DNA from: an uncultured Draconibacterium sp.
GTDB taxonomy: Bacteria > Bacteroidota > Bacteroidia > Bacteroidales > Prolixibacteraceae
Length of the DNA: 64,000 bases
NCBI RefSeq assembly: GCF_963677155.1
Contig: NZ_OY781884.1
Span: forward strand, 3,840,501-3,904,500
Direction of reading: 5' to 3'
The first letter of the stretch is position 1, and each line of letters opens with the position of its first letter. Below, in pieces: positions 1-8,629 of this stretch. The position numbers and the translations under genes were made by a program. The notes beneath the pieces are model-generated. The model made no database searches and was not told the DNA's origin. It saw nothing but the letters and a program-made list of their open reading frames with translations.

Positions 1-282
1 AAGGTTTTGGATACCTTTCAGTTGGAAGGATGTACAATTTATACCTCGTGCGAGCCCTGTCCTATGTGTTTAGGGGCTATTTACTGGGCGCGACCCGATA
101 AAGTGGTGTTTGGAGCAACAAAACAGGATGCGGCAAATGCACAATTTGATGACCAGTTTATTTACGACGAACTGGAGAAGGAATTGAGTCGTCGGCATAT
201 TCAATTTGAAAATATGATGCGCGATGAAGCCCGCGAGGTTTTCGACGCGTGGAATAAAAAAGAGGATAAAAAGGAGTATTAG
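1..282 (+). CDS. guaD: Guanine deaminase, 3' part (5' end outside the window)
   Basis: The frame is open from base 1, so the gene begins upstream of the window. The visible part carries the zinc-binding PCxxC signature of the cytidine-deaminase fold (CEPCPMCLGAIYWARP), and the tail (FDDQFIYDE ... AWNKKEDKKEY) resembles Bacillus-type GuaD rather than the tRNA adenosine deaminase TadA. The enzyme converts guanine to xanthine in purine salvage in the cytoplasm. The active-site HxE motif lies upstream and cannot be checked. The substrate call is by family resemblance; another nucleoside deaminase of the same fold is possible. Confidence 0.8.
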   Translation, partial: KVLDTFQLEGCTIYTSCEPCPMCLGAIYWARPDKVVFGATKQDAANAQFDDQFIYDELEKELSRRHIQFENMMRDEAREVFDAWNKKEDKKEY

Positions 283-347
283 CTGCGTATTCAATCCGAA
301 GTACTTTGTAAATAACCACTCCACAATATTTTTCTTATTTTTATTGC

Positions 348-1337
348 ATGACCGGCGAAAAAAATCAGGATCAAAATAGAGAAACAGAAGAGCTGGAACA
401 AGAGCTTTCGAAGCTAAAACTGGAGCTGGAGAATGCTCGATTTCTGGAAGAGCAGGAGCGGGAAAAACGTTTGTTTTACCAGTTGATTGCCGAGTTTGCT
501 TTTGCCTGGGAGTTGTGGTTCGAACCCAACGGCAAGATAAAATATTGTTCGCCCTCATGTTCCGATCTTACAGGATATACCGCCAATCAGATCATCGCTT
601 CGCCTGGGATTGCAGCCCTACTGGTTTACGATACCGATAAAGAGAAATACAATAGCTTTTTAAGCGGAGCCTTAAATCAAACTTTGGTTAACCAGACGCT
701 TGAATTTCGTGTGCTTACGCGTACCAAACAACTTCGTTGGTTTATGATGAATGTGCGAGGAGTGTACGATAAAATTGGCAAGTACCTTGGTATCCGGGCA
801 TCAGTGTTGGATATTAGCCGCCTGAAACAGGCCATGGGGCACATTTCTGAACTGGAGCGCACAAAAGAATTTGATAGCCGGAATAAAGAGCGTCTGCAAA
901 CCGAACTGGAACTGAAAGACCGTGAGTTGGTTTCTTTTTTATTACAGTTGTCGCAGAAAAATGAATTATTGACCAAAGCGGTTCATATACTTCAGTCGGA
1001 GGAGACATTTAATTCAAAAAAAGCTGTTTCAATTGTTCATCAGTTAAAAGAATTGTTGGAAGCCAATGCCGTACAGCCGGTTGATTGGTCGATGGTAGAA
1101 AACCAGGTGGATAAAATTCATCCGGGCTTTCTCGATCGACTGCAAAAGCGGCATCCGGTGGTTTCAGTTAACGACAAAAAAATGTGCTCTTACATACGTT
1201 TGGGCTTGTCGAGTAAGGAAATCGCCGGTCTGTTGAATATTACTTCTAAAAGCGTGGAAATCTCACGTGTGCGATTGCGTAAAAAACTAGGTATAAACAC
1301 AAAAATGCGCCTGGTAAACTATCTGGAGCAATTATAA
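348..1337 (+). CDS. PAS-domain protein with C-terminal LuxR-type helix-turn-helix
   Basis: 329 residues. A charged coiled-coil stretch (about 8-48) leads into a PAS sensor domain (about 50-165) whose start is typical (LWFEPNGKIKYCSPSC). A second coiled coil (about 160-205) follows, and the C-terminus has a LuxR/GerE-like helix-turn-helix (SSKEIAGLLNITSKSVEISR, about 288-307). No signal peptide or membrane segment is seen, so it should be a soluble one-component regulator that senses a small molecule or redox state through PAS and binds DNA. Ligand and targets are unknown. It starts 65 bases after guaD on the same strand. Confidence 0.72.
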   Translation: MTGEKNQDQNRETEELEQELSKLKLELENARFLEEQEREKRLFYQLIAEFAFAWELWFEPNGKIKYCSPSCSDLTGYTANQIIASPGIAALLVYDTDKEKYNSFLSGALNQTLVNQTLEFRVLTRTKQLRWFMMNVRGVYDKIGKYLGIRASVLDISRLKQAMGHISELERTKEFDSRNKERLQTELELKDRELVSFLLQLSQKNELLTKAVHILQSEETFNSKKAVSIVHQLKELLEANAVQPVDWSMVENQVDKIHPGFLDRLQKRHPVVSVNDKKMCSYIRLGLSSKEIAGLLNITSKSVEISRVRLRKKLGINTKMRLVNYLEQL

Positions 1338-1523
1338 TATTAGGTTTTTTGTCTATTATTTATTTTGTTATGATATGTTTGCTGATGTTGTCAAGTGTTT
1401 TGATAATAGTCTGTTATTTTATCAATGTTAGGTTATTGTTCCTTTTTGTTGTGTTGTTGTTAGGTTGTTGTTCGTGTCGAACTATTGTTTTTACAATAAC
1501 TTTGGTTTCCAAAATAGGCAGTA

Positions 1524-3545
1524 ATGACAGAAAACAATTACCGAAAGCTATATGATGAGGAAATAGGGCAGCTCGTTCATCAGGGATGTTCTTCTTCTGA
1601 CTGGAGTTTAATAAAAGTTTCGCACGATTTTATTCCCGACTGTATTGAGAATTGTAAATTTTCAGGTAGTATCCGACTTGACAGCTTTACCGGAACAGTA
1701 AAACTTATCGGAGGCATTACTTTCAAAACAGGTATTTACAATGCCTGGCTGCACAACTGCGAGGTAGGTAAAAACGCACTGATTCATAACGTAAGAAGTT
1801 ACATTGCAAACTACCGGATTGAAGAGAATGTGGTCATTCATAATGTAACAACGCTGGCTGTTGATGGCGAAACGTCGTTTGGTAACGGGGTAGTGGTTGA
1901 AGCAATAAACGAAGGCGGAGGCCGCGAAATTCCCATATACGATTATCTGTCAACACATGTTGCCTACATGATGGCATTGTACAGACACCGGCCTCAAGTG
2001 GTGCGTTCGCTAAAAAATATGGTTGTCGACTACACCAAATATGTTAGCAGCAAAATGGGGATGATTGGAGCCGATTCGAAAATTCTGAATTGTAATACCG
2101 TTTTGAATGTTAAAACCGGACCGGCTACCATAATAAACGGTGCAAAAAAATTACACAACGGCAGTATTAACAGTAACTACGAAGCACCGGTAAAAATTGG
2201 GGAAGGAGTGATTATGGATAACTTTATTGTTAGTTCAGGATCAAAAATTACTGACGCCACACTGGTTTCAAAATGTTTTATTGGTCAGGGCTGTGTGCTC
2301 GATAAACATTATTCTGCCGAAAATTCTCTATTTTTTGCCAACTTTCAGGGATTTCACGGTGAGGCTTGTTCCATATTTGCCGGGCCGTATACTGTTACCC
2401 ACCATAAATCTACTTTGCTGATTGCCGGTATGTATTCTTTTTTGAACGCCGGAAGTGGATCGAACCAAAGTAACCACCTTTACAAATTGGGGCCAATTCA
2501 TCAGGGAATAATGGAGCGTGGAGCAAAAACCACGAGCGACTCCTATTTGCTGTGGCCATCGCGTATTGGGGCGTTTTCGCTGGTAATGGGCCGCCACTAC
2601 AAACATTGCGATACTACCGATTTTCCGTTTTCGTACCTGATTGAGAGTAAAGACGAAAGTATTCTCGTGCCGGGTATTAACCTAAAAAGTATTGGAACCA
2701 TACGTGATACGCAAAAGTGGCCAAAGCGAGATAAACGTACCGATTCGAACCTGCTCGACCTCATAAATTTTAACCTGCTTAGTCCTTATACCATCGATAA
2801 AATGATTAAAGGACGCCGGAAATTAATGGATATTCGGGAGTCTTCAGATCCTAAAAGCAAAGCTTATACTTACGAGCGGATGAAGATTGAGAAACATGCA
2901 CTCGACCGCGGAATTCAGTTGTATGAAATGGCTATCTGGAAGTTTCTGGGTAACTCGTTAATTACTCGTTTGAATGGAAATGAATATAAAACCGCAACTG
3001 ATATTCAAAAAGCCCTTCAGCCTGACATGAAATTTGGTAAAGGATACTGGGTTGATCTGGCGGGTATGATCTGCCCTTTTGAGGCGCTTGACCAGTTGCT
3101 TCAGTCGATAGAGAATGGAGCGGTGCAGTCGCTTGAAGAAGTGAATTCTTCATTAGTAACCATGCACAAAAATTACTACAATTTTGAATGGACGTGGGCA
3201 GTAGATGTGCTGGAAAGCTTTTATGGCAAAAGTATTTCCGAATTTGAAGCATCGGACGTAATAACCATTGTGAAGAAATGGAAAGAAAGTGTGCTCGGAA
3301 TTGATCGTTTTTTATACGAAGATGCCCGGAAAGAATTTTCGATGAGTAAGATGACCGGTTTTGGTGTTGACGGGCAGGAAGGCGCACGCGAACTTGATTT
3401 TGCCGAAGTACGTGGTGAATTTGAAGATAATGCCACTGTAAAAGAAATTAAAGAGCACATGGAGAAAAAGGAACGGCTTGGTAGCCGTGTGATTGAACAA
3501 ATGATGCAGGTGTGGGTAGATACGCAAACAGTTGGAAAATCGTGA
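1524..3545 (+). CDS. DUF4954 family left-handed beta-helix protein
   Basis: 673 residues, cytoplasmic (no signal peptide). The first ~400 residues have the repeated small-hydrophobic pattern of a left-handed parallel beta-helix like that of hexapeptide acyltransferases and nucleotidyltransferases (NCEVGKNALIHNV, IGEGVIMDNFIVSSGS). The C-terminal ~270 residues are helical. It matches the DUF4954 family, widespread in Bacteroidota and without proven function. The next gene makes glucosamine-6-phosphate, so a sugar-nucleotide link is tempting but unproved. The T-rich 180 bases in front hold no convincing gene. Confidence 0.7.
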   Translation: MTENNYRKLYDEEIGQLVHQGCSSSDWSLIKVSHDFIPDCIENCKFSGSIRLDSFTGTVKLIGGITFKTGIYNAWLHNCEVGKNALIHNVRSYIANYRIEENVVIHNVTTLAVDGETSFGNGVVVEAINEGGGREIPIYDYLSTHVAYMMALYRHRPQVVRSLKNMVVDYTKYVSSKMGMIGADSKILNCNTVLNVKTGPATIINGAKKLHNGSINSNYEAPVKIGEGVIMDNFIVSSGSKITDATLVSKCFIGQGCVLDKHYSAENSLFFANFQGFHGEACSIFAGPYTVTHHKSTLLIAGMYSFLNAGSGSNQSNHLYKLGPIHQGIMERGAKTTSDSYLLWPSRIGAFSLVMGRHYKHCDTTDFPFSYLIESKDESILVPGINLKSIGTIRDTQKWPKRDKRTDSNLLDLINFNLLSPYTIDKMIKGRRKLMDIRESSDPKSKAYTYERMKIEKHALDRGIQLYEMAIWKFLGNSLITRLNGNEYKTATDIQKALQPDMKFGKGYWVDLAGMICPFEALDQLLQSIENGAVQSLEEVNSSLVTMHKNYYNFEWTWAVDVLESFYGKSISEFEASDVITIVKKWKESVLGIDRFLYEDARKEFSMSKMTGFGVDGQEGARELDFAEVRGEFEDNATVKEIKEHMEKKERLGSRVIEQMMQVWVDTQTVGKS

Positions 3546-3624
3546 GAAAACTCTCCCTCAGGGTGAGTCAGTAAGTATAAATGTATTATGTCCCTGAAAT
3601 ATAAATGGCTAGTAGAAATAAATT

Positions 3625-5463
3625 ATGTGTGGAATAGTAGGATATATAGGAGATAAAAAAGCTTTCCCGATCCTGATCGGAGGGCTGAAACGATTAGAAT
3701 ACCGCGGATACGATTCGGCAGGAGTGGCGTTATTAAACGGTTCGCTCGAAAACTATAAAAAGAAAGGCAAGGTTTCAGAACTGGAAGCCTTTGTGGCCGG
3801 AAAAACAGATGACGGAACTGTTGGAATAGGACATACACGTTGGGCAACGCATGGCGAACCCAGCGATAAAAATGCACATCCGCATGTTTCTATGAATGGT
3901 CATTTTTCGATTGTGCATAACGGTATTATCGAAAATTATGCGCAGTTGAAACGCGATCTGGAAACACACGGATACACGTTTGAAAGCGATACCGATACAG
4001 AGGTGCTGGCTAACCTGATTGAGTATTTTTATTTGCAGGACGATAAAATGTCGTCGGAAGCAGCGGTGCAGTTGGCTTTGTCGAAAGTGGTGGGTGCATA
4101 CGGAATTGCCGTGCTTTGTAAAAAGGAAACCGGGAAAATTGTAGTGGCCCGAAAAGGCAGCCCGCTGGTGGTTGGCCTGGGTAGCGGCGAATATTTTATT
4201 GCCAGCGATGCTTCGCCCATTGCGGAATACACTAACCAGGTGATTTACCTGAACGATGAAGATATTGCCATTCTGCAAAAAGATGGTTTTACGCTGAGTA
4301 ATGTGCAGAATAACCCGGTTTCGCTGAAGATCAGCAACATTGATATGGAAATTGGGGCGATGGACAAAGGCGGCTATGATTATTTTATGCTCAAGGAAAT
4401 TCACGAGCAGCCAAAAACCATTGAAGAAATTTTTCGCGGGCGATTGCAGAACGATTATTCCGAGATTGTGCTGGGAGGGTTGCTCAATGTTTTTCCAAAA
4501 ATAGAGGCGGCAAAGCGGATTGTAATTGTTGGTTGCGGAACATCGTGGCATGCCGGGCTGATTGCCGAATACCTGTTTGAAGAATATGCACAGGTTTCGG
4601 TTGAGGTGGAATATGCCTCCGAGTTTCGTTACCGGAAGCCGGTGTTGTCGTCCGATGATGTGGTGATACTGATCAGTCAGAGTGGCGAAACGGCCGATAC
4701 GTTGGCGGCTTTGGAATTAGCCAAATTAAAAGGGGCAACCGTACTCGGAATTTGTAATGTGGTGGGATCAACCCTGTCGCGCGAAACCGAAGCCGGTGTT
4801 TATACCCATGCCGGAGTTGAAATTGGTGTGGCTTCAACAAAAGCATTTACCGCGCAGGTAACGGTGCTCACCATGATTGCCCTGAAACTGGCTAAGCGTA
4901 AAGGAACCATCAGCGACGAAGACTATAAAATGCTGGTAAAAGAGCTGGCCGAAATTCCTGAAAAAGGACGTGCAATTCTCGAAGACGGAGAAAAAATAAA
5001 GGCTATTGCCGAGAAATACCAGGAAGCCGTTAATGCGCTTTACCTTGGGCGCGGATATTTGTTTCCGGTGGCACTCGAAGGGGCTTTAAAGTTAAAAGAG
5101 ATATCGTACATTCATGCCGAAGGATATGCTGCAGGCGAAATGAAACACGGGCCAATTGCGCTGGTCGATAATAATTTGCCGGTTGTGGTGGTGGCACCTC
5201 AGGATGATTATTACGAAAAAGTAGTCAGCAATATTCAGGAGGTAAAAGCCCGCAAAGGAAACGTAATTGCCGTTGTAACCGAGGGCGACAAAGGTTTAAA
5301 AGAGATGGTAAACGATATCATCGAAATACCAAAATCGCACCCTGCGGTAGCACCTTTGCTGGCGGTAATTCCGCTGCAGCTAATGGCCTATCATATTGCA
5401 TTACTAAAAGGTTGTAATGTCGATCAGCCGCGTAATCTGGCCAAATCGGTAACGGTGGAGTAG
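3625..5463 (+). CDS. glmS: Glutamine-fructose-6-phosphate aminotransferase (isomerizing)
   Basis: 612 residues, full family length. It begins MCGIVGYIG, where Cys2 is the N-terminal nucleophile of the glutaminase domain (1-~235). Two SIS sugar-isomerase domains follow (GCGTSWHAG, SQSGETADT, GVASTKAFTAQV). The C-terminus ends in the family-typical DQPRNLAKSVTVE. It makes glucosamine-6-phosphate, the entry to UDP-GlcNAc for peptidoglycan and LPS. Only 79 bases separate it from the DUF4954 gene. I see no glmS ribozyme core in that gap. Confidence 0.97.
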   Translation: MCGIVGYIGDKKAFPILIGGLKRLEYRGYDSAGVALLNGSLENYKKKGKVSELEAFVAGKTDDGTVGIGHTRWATHGEPSDKNAHPHVSMNGHFSIVHNGIIENYAQLKRDLETHGYTFESDTDTEVLANLIEYFYLQDDKMSSEAAVQLALSKVVGAYGIAVLCKKETGKIVVARKGSPLVVGLGSGEYFIASDASPIAEYTNQVIYLNDEDIAILQKDGFTLSNVQNNPVSLKISNIDMEIGAMDKGGYDYFMLKEIHEQPKTIEEIFRGRLQNDYSEIVLGGLLNVFPKIEAAKRIVIVGCGTSWHAGLIAEYLFEEYAQVSVEVEYASEFRYRKPVLSSDDVVILISQSGETADTLAALELAKLKGATVLGICNVVGSTLSRETEAGVYTHAGVEIGVASTKAFTAQVTVLTMIALKLAKRKGTISDEDYKMLVKELAEIPEKGRAILEDGEKIKAIAEKYQEAVNALYLGRGYLFPVALEGALKLKEISYIHAEGYAAGEMKHGPIALVDNNLPVVVVAPQDDYYEKVVSNIQEVKARKGNVIAVVTEGDKGLKEMVNDIIEIPKSHPAVAPLLAVIPLQLMAYHIALLKGCNVDQPRNLAKSVTVE

Positions 5464-5477
5464 GGCGTAATAATAGT

Positions 5478-5504
5478 GCCCGACAACCGGGCTTTCCGCT
5501 CTAT
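5478..5504. repeat. Short stem-loop repeat, copy 1
   Basis: A perfect 5-bp stem GCCCG-acaa-CGGGC is followed at once by TTTCCGCTCTAT. A second copy with a different stem but nearly the same tail lies at 15435-15462. The stem varies by compensating changes while the tail is kept, which suggests a dispersed structured element. It directly follows glmS and could also act as its weak terminator. Confidence 0.45.
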
Positions 5505-5723
5505 CTCTTTTGTCAACGCGTGGTTTTTGTAAACGGTAAGGGGGCTCCTTTCATCTGCCTTCATCTCTTCGGAATATTGGCGCTGAAAACGGCGAATGTG
5601 AATAACCCAGTGTGCAGCGCCGGGTTGAAAGGAACGGGGGGAATCGTTCGGATCAGATAGTAGATTAAGGATCGACTGAACTTCCGGACGAAAAGCAGCT
5701 GTTTTTCTTTGGTTGCCTTTCGC

Positions 5724-5755
5724 AAAAAAGCACCCAACCCGCAGGATGAATGCTT
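5724..5755 (-). terminator. Hairpin plus T-tract after the DUF6261 remnant
   Basis: Read on the minus strand, AAGCA-ttc-ATCC-tgc-GGGT-tgg-TGCTT forms a stem with an internal loop and runs into TTTTTT. It lies just past the stop of the minus-strand DUF6261 remnant (5797), where a terminator would be expected. Confidence 0.35.
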
Positions 5756-5796
5756 TTGCTAACCTTTAAAACAAAATTTATAAGTATTACTAATAT

Positions 5797-6072
5797 TTAT
5801 TCATCGTTAGTAGCGGGAGGTTCTTCCTCGTCGTTGTCATTTCTGCCTTCGCGCATAGCCAGTGTTGTCTCCAGTGTTTTTATTTTCTGGTTCAGCTCGA
5901 TTACAAAATTTTCGATTTCGGGAGTTTGCATATTTAAACTAACCAAAGCGTTTACACGCTCAACCATTAGTTCGTACAAAGGATCAATTTCAACACAAAC
6001 AGCTTTTACGTTACCACTGTTTTTATTGGCCAGTTCGGTGTCGCGCTCGTTTTGTTTAGCTTTAAAAGCAAT
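5797..6072 (-). pseudogene. DUF6261 family protein, C-terminal remnant
   Basis: About 91 codons are open on the minus strand. They end in a stretch typical of the DUF6261 C-terminus (YELMVERVNALVSLN, FVIELNQKIKTLE, AMREGRND). The family is normally about 240 residues. Here the frame is closed upstream by a stop at 6073-6075, there is no ATG, and nothing recognisable continues in other frames. I read it as a decayed fragment of a gene once transcribed leftward. DUF6261 has no known function. A non-ATG start giving a 60-residue protein is possible but unlikely. Confidence 0.5.
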
Positions 6073-6090
6073 TCATAAACTGGAAGTATT

Positions 6091-6270
6091 CTCCGTTACG
6101 GAGTTTATACAATAAAAGGTTTAAAATTTTTTTATGATATTTTTTTTAGGATTACAAAAGTTGTTTTTGAAAGGTTGTTTAATCTTAGCGGGGGTAGTTT
6201 TCCGAAGCTTTGCTTCGTTTGGGAAATTATACTCCTTATTGATGTCTCGACAGCTCTGCTGCGAGGTAGT
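6091..6270. repeat. Cluster of three small palindromes in a gene-free stretch
   Basis: Between 6073 and 6355 no credible gene is seen. It holds CTCCGTtACGGAG (6091-6103), a hairpin around GAAGCtttGCTTC flanked by ttcc/ggga (about 6199-6226), and CTCGaCAGCtctGCTgCGAG (6246-6265) followed by GTAGTTCATT. The last belongs to a repeat family with copies at 25709-25733, 25774-25795 and 57681-57706. Confidence 0.45.
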
Positions 6271-6355
6271 TCATTGCTTATTCAGTTATAACATTTTTAC
6301 CTGCCATTTGAAACCCAGGATTTCTAAAACAATGAATCAAAAACTTAAAAATGAA

Positions 6356-6387
6356 TTTGCACATAATATGTACACTTATTATATTTG
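6356..6387 (+). promoter_or_regulatory. Bacteroidota-type promoter of the SRPBCC-EVE-MarR operon
   Basis: TTTG (6356-6359), a 20-base spacer and TATATTTG (6380-6387) match the Bacteroidota -33/-7 consensus TTTG and TAnnTTTG. The predicted start of transcription is about 35 bases before the ATG at 6427. Confidence 0.65.
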
Positions 6388-6426
6388 CGCTGATATTTTT
6401 ATTTATTCATTTAATTCAAAAGTAAT

Positions 6427-6846
6427 ATGTGGTCAAAATCTTATTCAATAGTAACAAAGGATGTTACAAAAGAACAAATGTGGAAATTAATATCCGATGT
6501 AAACAATTGGTACACATGGGATGATGGGATAGAATTTGCAAAAATGGAAGGAAAGTTTGAAAAAGGAAGTAAAATCCTTTTGAAACCCAAAGGAGGACCA
6601 AATGTGAACATTGATATTCTTGAAACAATTGAAAACAAAAGGTTCTATGATGTTTCTAATATGCCATTGGGTAGAATATACGATGACCATATTTATGAAG
6701 AAACAAAAGAAGGACTTAAAATCACAGGAATCATAACCGTTAAAGGATTATTGGGTTTTCTATGGGTAAAGATTGTGGCCCAAAAATTGGCTGACAATTT
6801 ACCGGATGATATACAAAAACAGATTAACACTGCATCTAAATTATGA
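6427..6846 (+). CDS. SRPBCC (START-like/polyketide cyclase) family protein
   Basis: 139 residues with the layout of the SRPBCC helix-grip fold: an N-terminal strand then VTKEQMWKLISDVNNWYTWD, a central sheet (GSKILLKPKGG) and a long C-terminal helix. These small soluble proteins bind hydrophobic ligands in a deep cavity. No catalytic residues identify a reaction. It is the first gene of the same-strand accessory block, sits behind a good promoter and overlaps the next start by 4 bases (ATGA), so it is co-translated with the EVE gene. Confidence 0.7.
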   Translation: MWSKSYSIVTKDVTKEQMWKLISDVNNWYTWDDGIEFAKMEGKFEKGSKILLKPKGGPNVNIDILETIENKRFYDVSNMPLGRIYDDHIYEETKEGLKITGIITVKGLLGFLWVKIVAQKLADNLPDDIQKQINTASKL

Positions 6847-7277
6847 ATACAACAAAATATTGGATAGCAGCAATTTCCAAAGAACACATTAATCGTGGCG
6901 TAGCAGAAAATTTTATTCAGGTCTGCCACGGGAAGCAGGCACCTTTGAAACGAATGAAAAAAGATGACTATATAATTGTATATTCATCCAAAATTTCAAT
7001 GCATGGAGACGATAAGTGTCAGGCATTTACAGCCATTGGTCAAGTTAAAGATAACGAAATTTATCAATTTCAAATGACTGAAAATTTCAATCCTTTTAGA
7101 AGAAATATTGATTTTTTTGAGTGTGAGGAATGCTCAATAATCCCATTAATAAACGACCTTGAATTTATCATCAATAAAAAATCGTGGGGATATCCTTTTC
7201 GTTTTGGATTTTTTGAAATTAAAGAAAATGATTTTAATTTAATATCATCTAAAATGTTGTATAATGAAATCAGTTGA
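6843..7277 (+). CDS. EVE domain protein (UPF0310-like)
   Basis: 144 residues made of a single EVE domain: WIAAISKEHINRGVAENFIQ at the start, then HGKQAPLKRMKKDDYIIVYS and a terminal RFGFFEI strand. EVE belongs to the PUA/ASCH/YTH group, which recognises modified bases in DNA or RNA, often beside restriction or stress genes. Here it overlaps both the SRPBCC gene (4 bases) and the MarR gene (14 bases). A role reading modified nucleic acid is inferred from the fold only. Confidence 0.75.
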   Translation: MNTTKYWIAAISKEHINRGVAENFIQVCHGKQAPLKRMKKDDYIIVYSSKISMHGDDKCQAFTAIGQVKDNEIYQFQMTENFNPFRRNIDFFECEECSIIPLINDLEFIINKKSWGYPFRFGFFEIKENDFNLISSKMLYNEIS

Positions 7278-7719
7278 TAATACATTTAGCGTAGAAAAAG
7301 CAGAAGACAGTTCTGGTTTTTTATTGTGGCAAGTAACAAATCTTTGGCAAAGAGAAATAAAAAAGGCATTAGAACAATATAAAATTACACATTCGCAATA
7401 TGTATTAATGGCAAGTATTCATTGGTTATCAAATCATAATCAGGAAGTAACCCAGATAGTTTTGTCAAATCATACAAAAATTGACCCAATGACAACTTCC
7501 ACAGTTTTAAGAACTTTGCAAAAGAAAAATTATATTAAACGGCAAGAGCATAAGACAGACACAAGAGCCAAAACAGTTGAATTAACCAAGGAAGGGAAAG
7601 AAATCATAAAAAAGGCAGTTGTCACGGTAGAAACTTTTGACAATGATTTTTTTTATTCATTAGGTGAAAAAGTAAATGAATTTAATAATAACTTGATAAA
7701 CTTACTTGAGAAGAAATAA
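7264..7719 (+). CDS. MarR family winged-helix transcriptional regulator
   Basis: 151 residues with a MarR core: LWQVTNLWQREIKKALEQY, a helix-turn-helix around TQIVLSNHTKIDPMTTSTVL and a charged wing (RQEHKTDTRAKTVELT). The C-terminal helix is for dimerisation. MarR proteins usually repress their own operon and release on binding small phenolic or lipophilic ligands. As last gene of SRPBCC-EVE-MarR it probably autoregulates the promoter at 6356-6387. It is followed by an inverted-repeat element rather than a classical terminator. Confidence 0.82.
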   Translation: MKSVDNTFSVEKAEDSSGFLLWQVTNLWQREIKKALEQYKITHSQYVLMASIHWLSNHNQEVTQIVLSNHTKIDPMTTSTVLRTLQKKNYIKRQEHKTDTRAKTVELTKEGKEIIKKAVVTVETFDNDFFYSLGEKVNEFNNNLINLLEKK

Positions 7720-7724
7720 TAAAC

Positions 7725-7973
7725 AGCAGGTGATGTTGTGTGTAAAATGTTTGTTAGTCAGTTGGTTGTGAAATATTTCGGCTCGTGTCAAAAGTACTTG
7801 TAACTTGACAGGAAAGTGCTTCGAAATGCCAAACGTTTCATATCCGTAACCGTCAGACTGTCTAAAAACCTCTTTCCGTGAAAGAATTATTTGGATAGCT
7901 GGCTTTAAATAAAATGAAATATTGAAATCTCAACGGCTTAATTTTACTTTTTAGACAGACTGCCGTTAGCTGC
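7725..7973 (+). repeat. attC-like intergenic inverted-repeat element A (double)
   Basis: Two nested or adjacent elements. The first carries the internal block shared by this family (CTTGACAGGAAAGTGCTTCG, 7803-7822) and ends ACCGTCAG (about 7849-7856). The second is bounded by GTCAGACTGTCTAAAAA (7852-7868) and its imperfect complement TTTTTAGACAGACTGCC (7948-7964), and ends in GTTAGCTGC (7965-7973), 16 bases before the next ATG. Related elements lie at 11072-11196, 13974-14108, 17595-17725 and 18761-18871. Confidence 0.5.
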
Positions 7974-7989
7974 AAGCAAGAGCAAATAA

Positions 7990-8553
7990 ATGGATAAACT
8001 AATCGATCATATAGAAGAATTTTATGATATCAGGCTAGATAAAGATCTTCCTATAAAGGATTACTTCTTTATCGAAAATTACAAAAGGAAAGATTTTCTG
8101 ATAAAAGAAAATACATATTCTAATGACTTTTACCTGATTTTGGATGGTTATGCAAGAACCTTTCACATTTCTGAGGACGGAGAAGAAATAACCACTGAAA
8201 TATACAGGAAAGGGGATTTCGCAGCATCAATGTATAGTCTGTTCAAAAAAGAGAAGGCTTATGAAAGCATTCAATGCATTACAGATACAATAGTTTGTAA
8301 AATAACAGAAGCTTCTTTTGAAAAGCTGTGCTTGCAAAATATACAATGGTATCAGCTTGGCATGAAATTTTTAAAAAACGACATCTTGGGTAAAGAAGAA
8401 CGAATAATGGAATTTGCCAAACTTAAAGCAAAAAAAAGATACTTGAAATTGCTTCAAGAGAAACCTGATATTATTCAAAACGTCCCTATTATTTACCTTG
8501 CATCGTACTTGGGTATTAAACCGGAATCGTTAAGCCGACTAAGAGGCCAGTAG
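7990..8553 (+). CDS. Crp/Fnr family transcriptional regulator
   Basis: 187 residues. A cyclic-nucleotide-binding-type beta barrel (about 30-120, with NDFYLILDGYARTF and EIYRKGDF) is followed by a dimerisation helix and a short helix-turn-helix (IYLASYLGIKPESLSRLR) at the very end. This compact C-terminus is normal for Bacteroidota Crp-like proteins. Residues for cAMP binding and FNR cluster cysteines are not evident, so the signal is unknown. The next gene (SDR) begins 76 bases downstream and is a plausible target. A related regulator sits at 18893-19468. Confidence 0.8.
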   Translation: MDKLIDHIEEFYDIRLDKDLPIKDYFFIENYKRKDFLIKENTYSNDFYLILDGYARTFHISEDGEEITTEIYRKGDFAASMYSLFKKEKAYESIQCITDTIVCKITEASFEKLCLQNIQWYQLGMKFLKNDILGKEERIMEFAKLKAKKRYLKLLQEKPDIIQNVPIIYLASYLGIKPESLSRLRGQ

Positions 8554-8629
8554 TTCATTTCCTAACAATTGTTATCTCTTTTTACTAACCCAAAAACGAA
8601 CTTTCTATTCTAATTTGAAATAGTAGAAT

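Larger units (their letters stand above)
5464..5758 (-). other. Start-less open frame between glmS and the DUF6261 remnant
   Basis: On the minus strand the frame is open from about 5758 through this gap and on into antisense glmS. Its first in-frame ATG is deep inside (EEMKADERSPLTV). The translation looks protein-like (RPEVQSILNLLSDPNDSP) but I recognise no family. It has no good start or ribosome site, and its last part is only the antisense of the glmS C-terminus. It may be a gene remnant or chance. Confidence 0.2.

Noticed and set aside
1349-1555. 68-codon frame of hydrophobic residues before the DUF4954 gene
   Set aside because: It is a T-rich stretch that reads as Leu/Phe/Val in any frame and overlaps the real start at 1524.
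3546-3624. glmS ribozyme
   Set aside because: The 79-base gap is too short and shows no ribozyme core; the ribozyme is typical of Firmicutes.
3775-4551. 258-codon open frame antisense to glmS
   Set aside because: Shadow of the strongly coding glmS frame; its translation (Cys/His/Phe-rich) resembles no protein and has no start site of its own.
5421-5463. Protein-like end TVTDLARLRG on the minus strand
   Set aside because: It is exactly the antisense of the conserved glmS C-terminus (PRNLAKSVTV), so its apparent conservation is borrowed.
6134-6451. 105-codon frame across the palindrome cluster
   Set aside because: It reads through three palindromes and the promoter; the composition is not protein-like.
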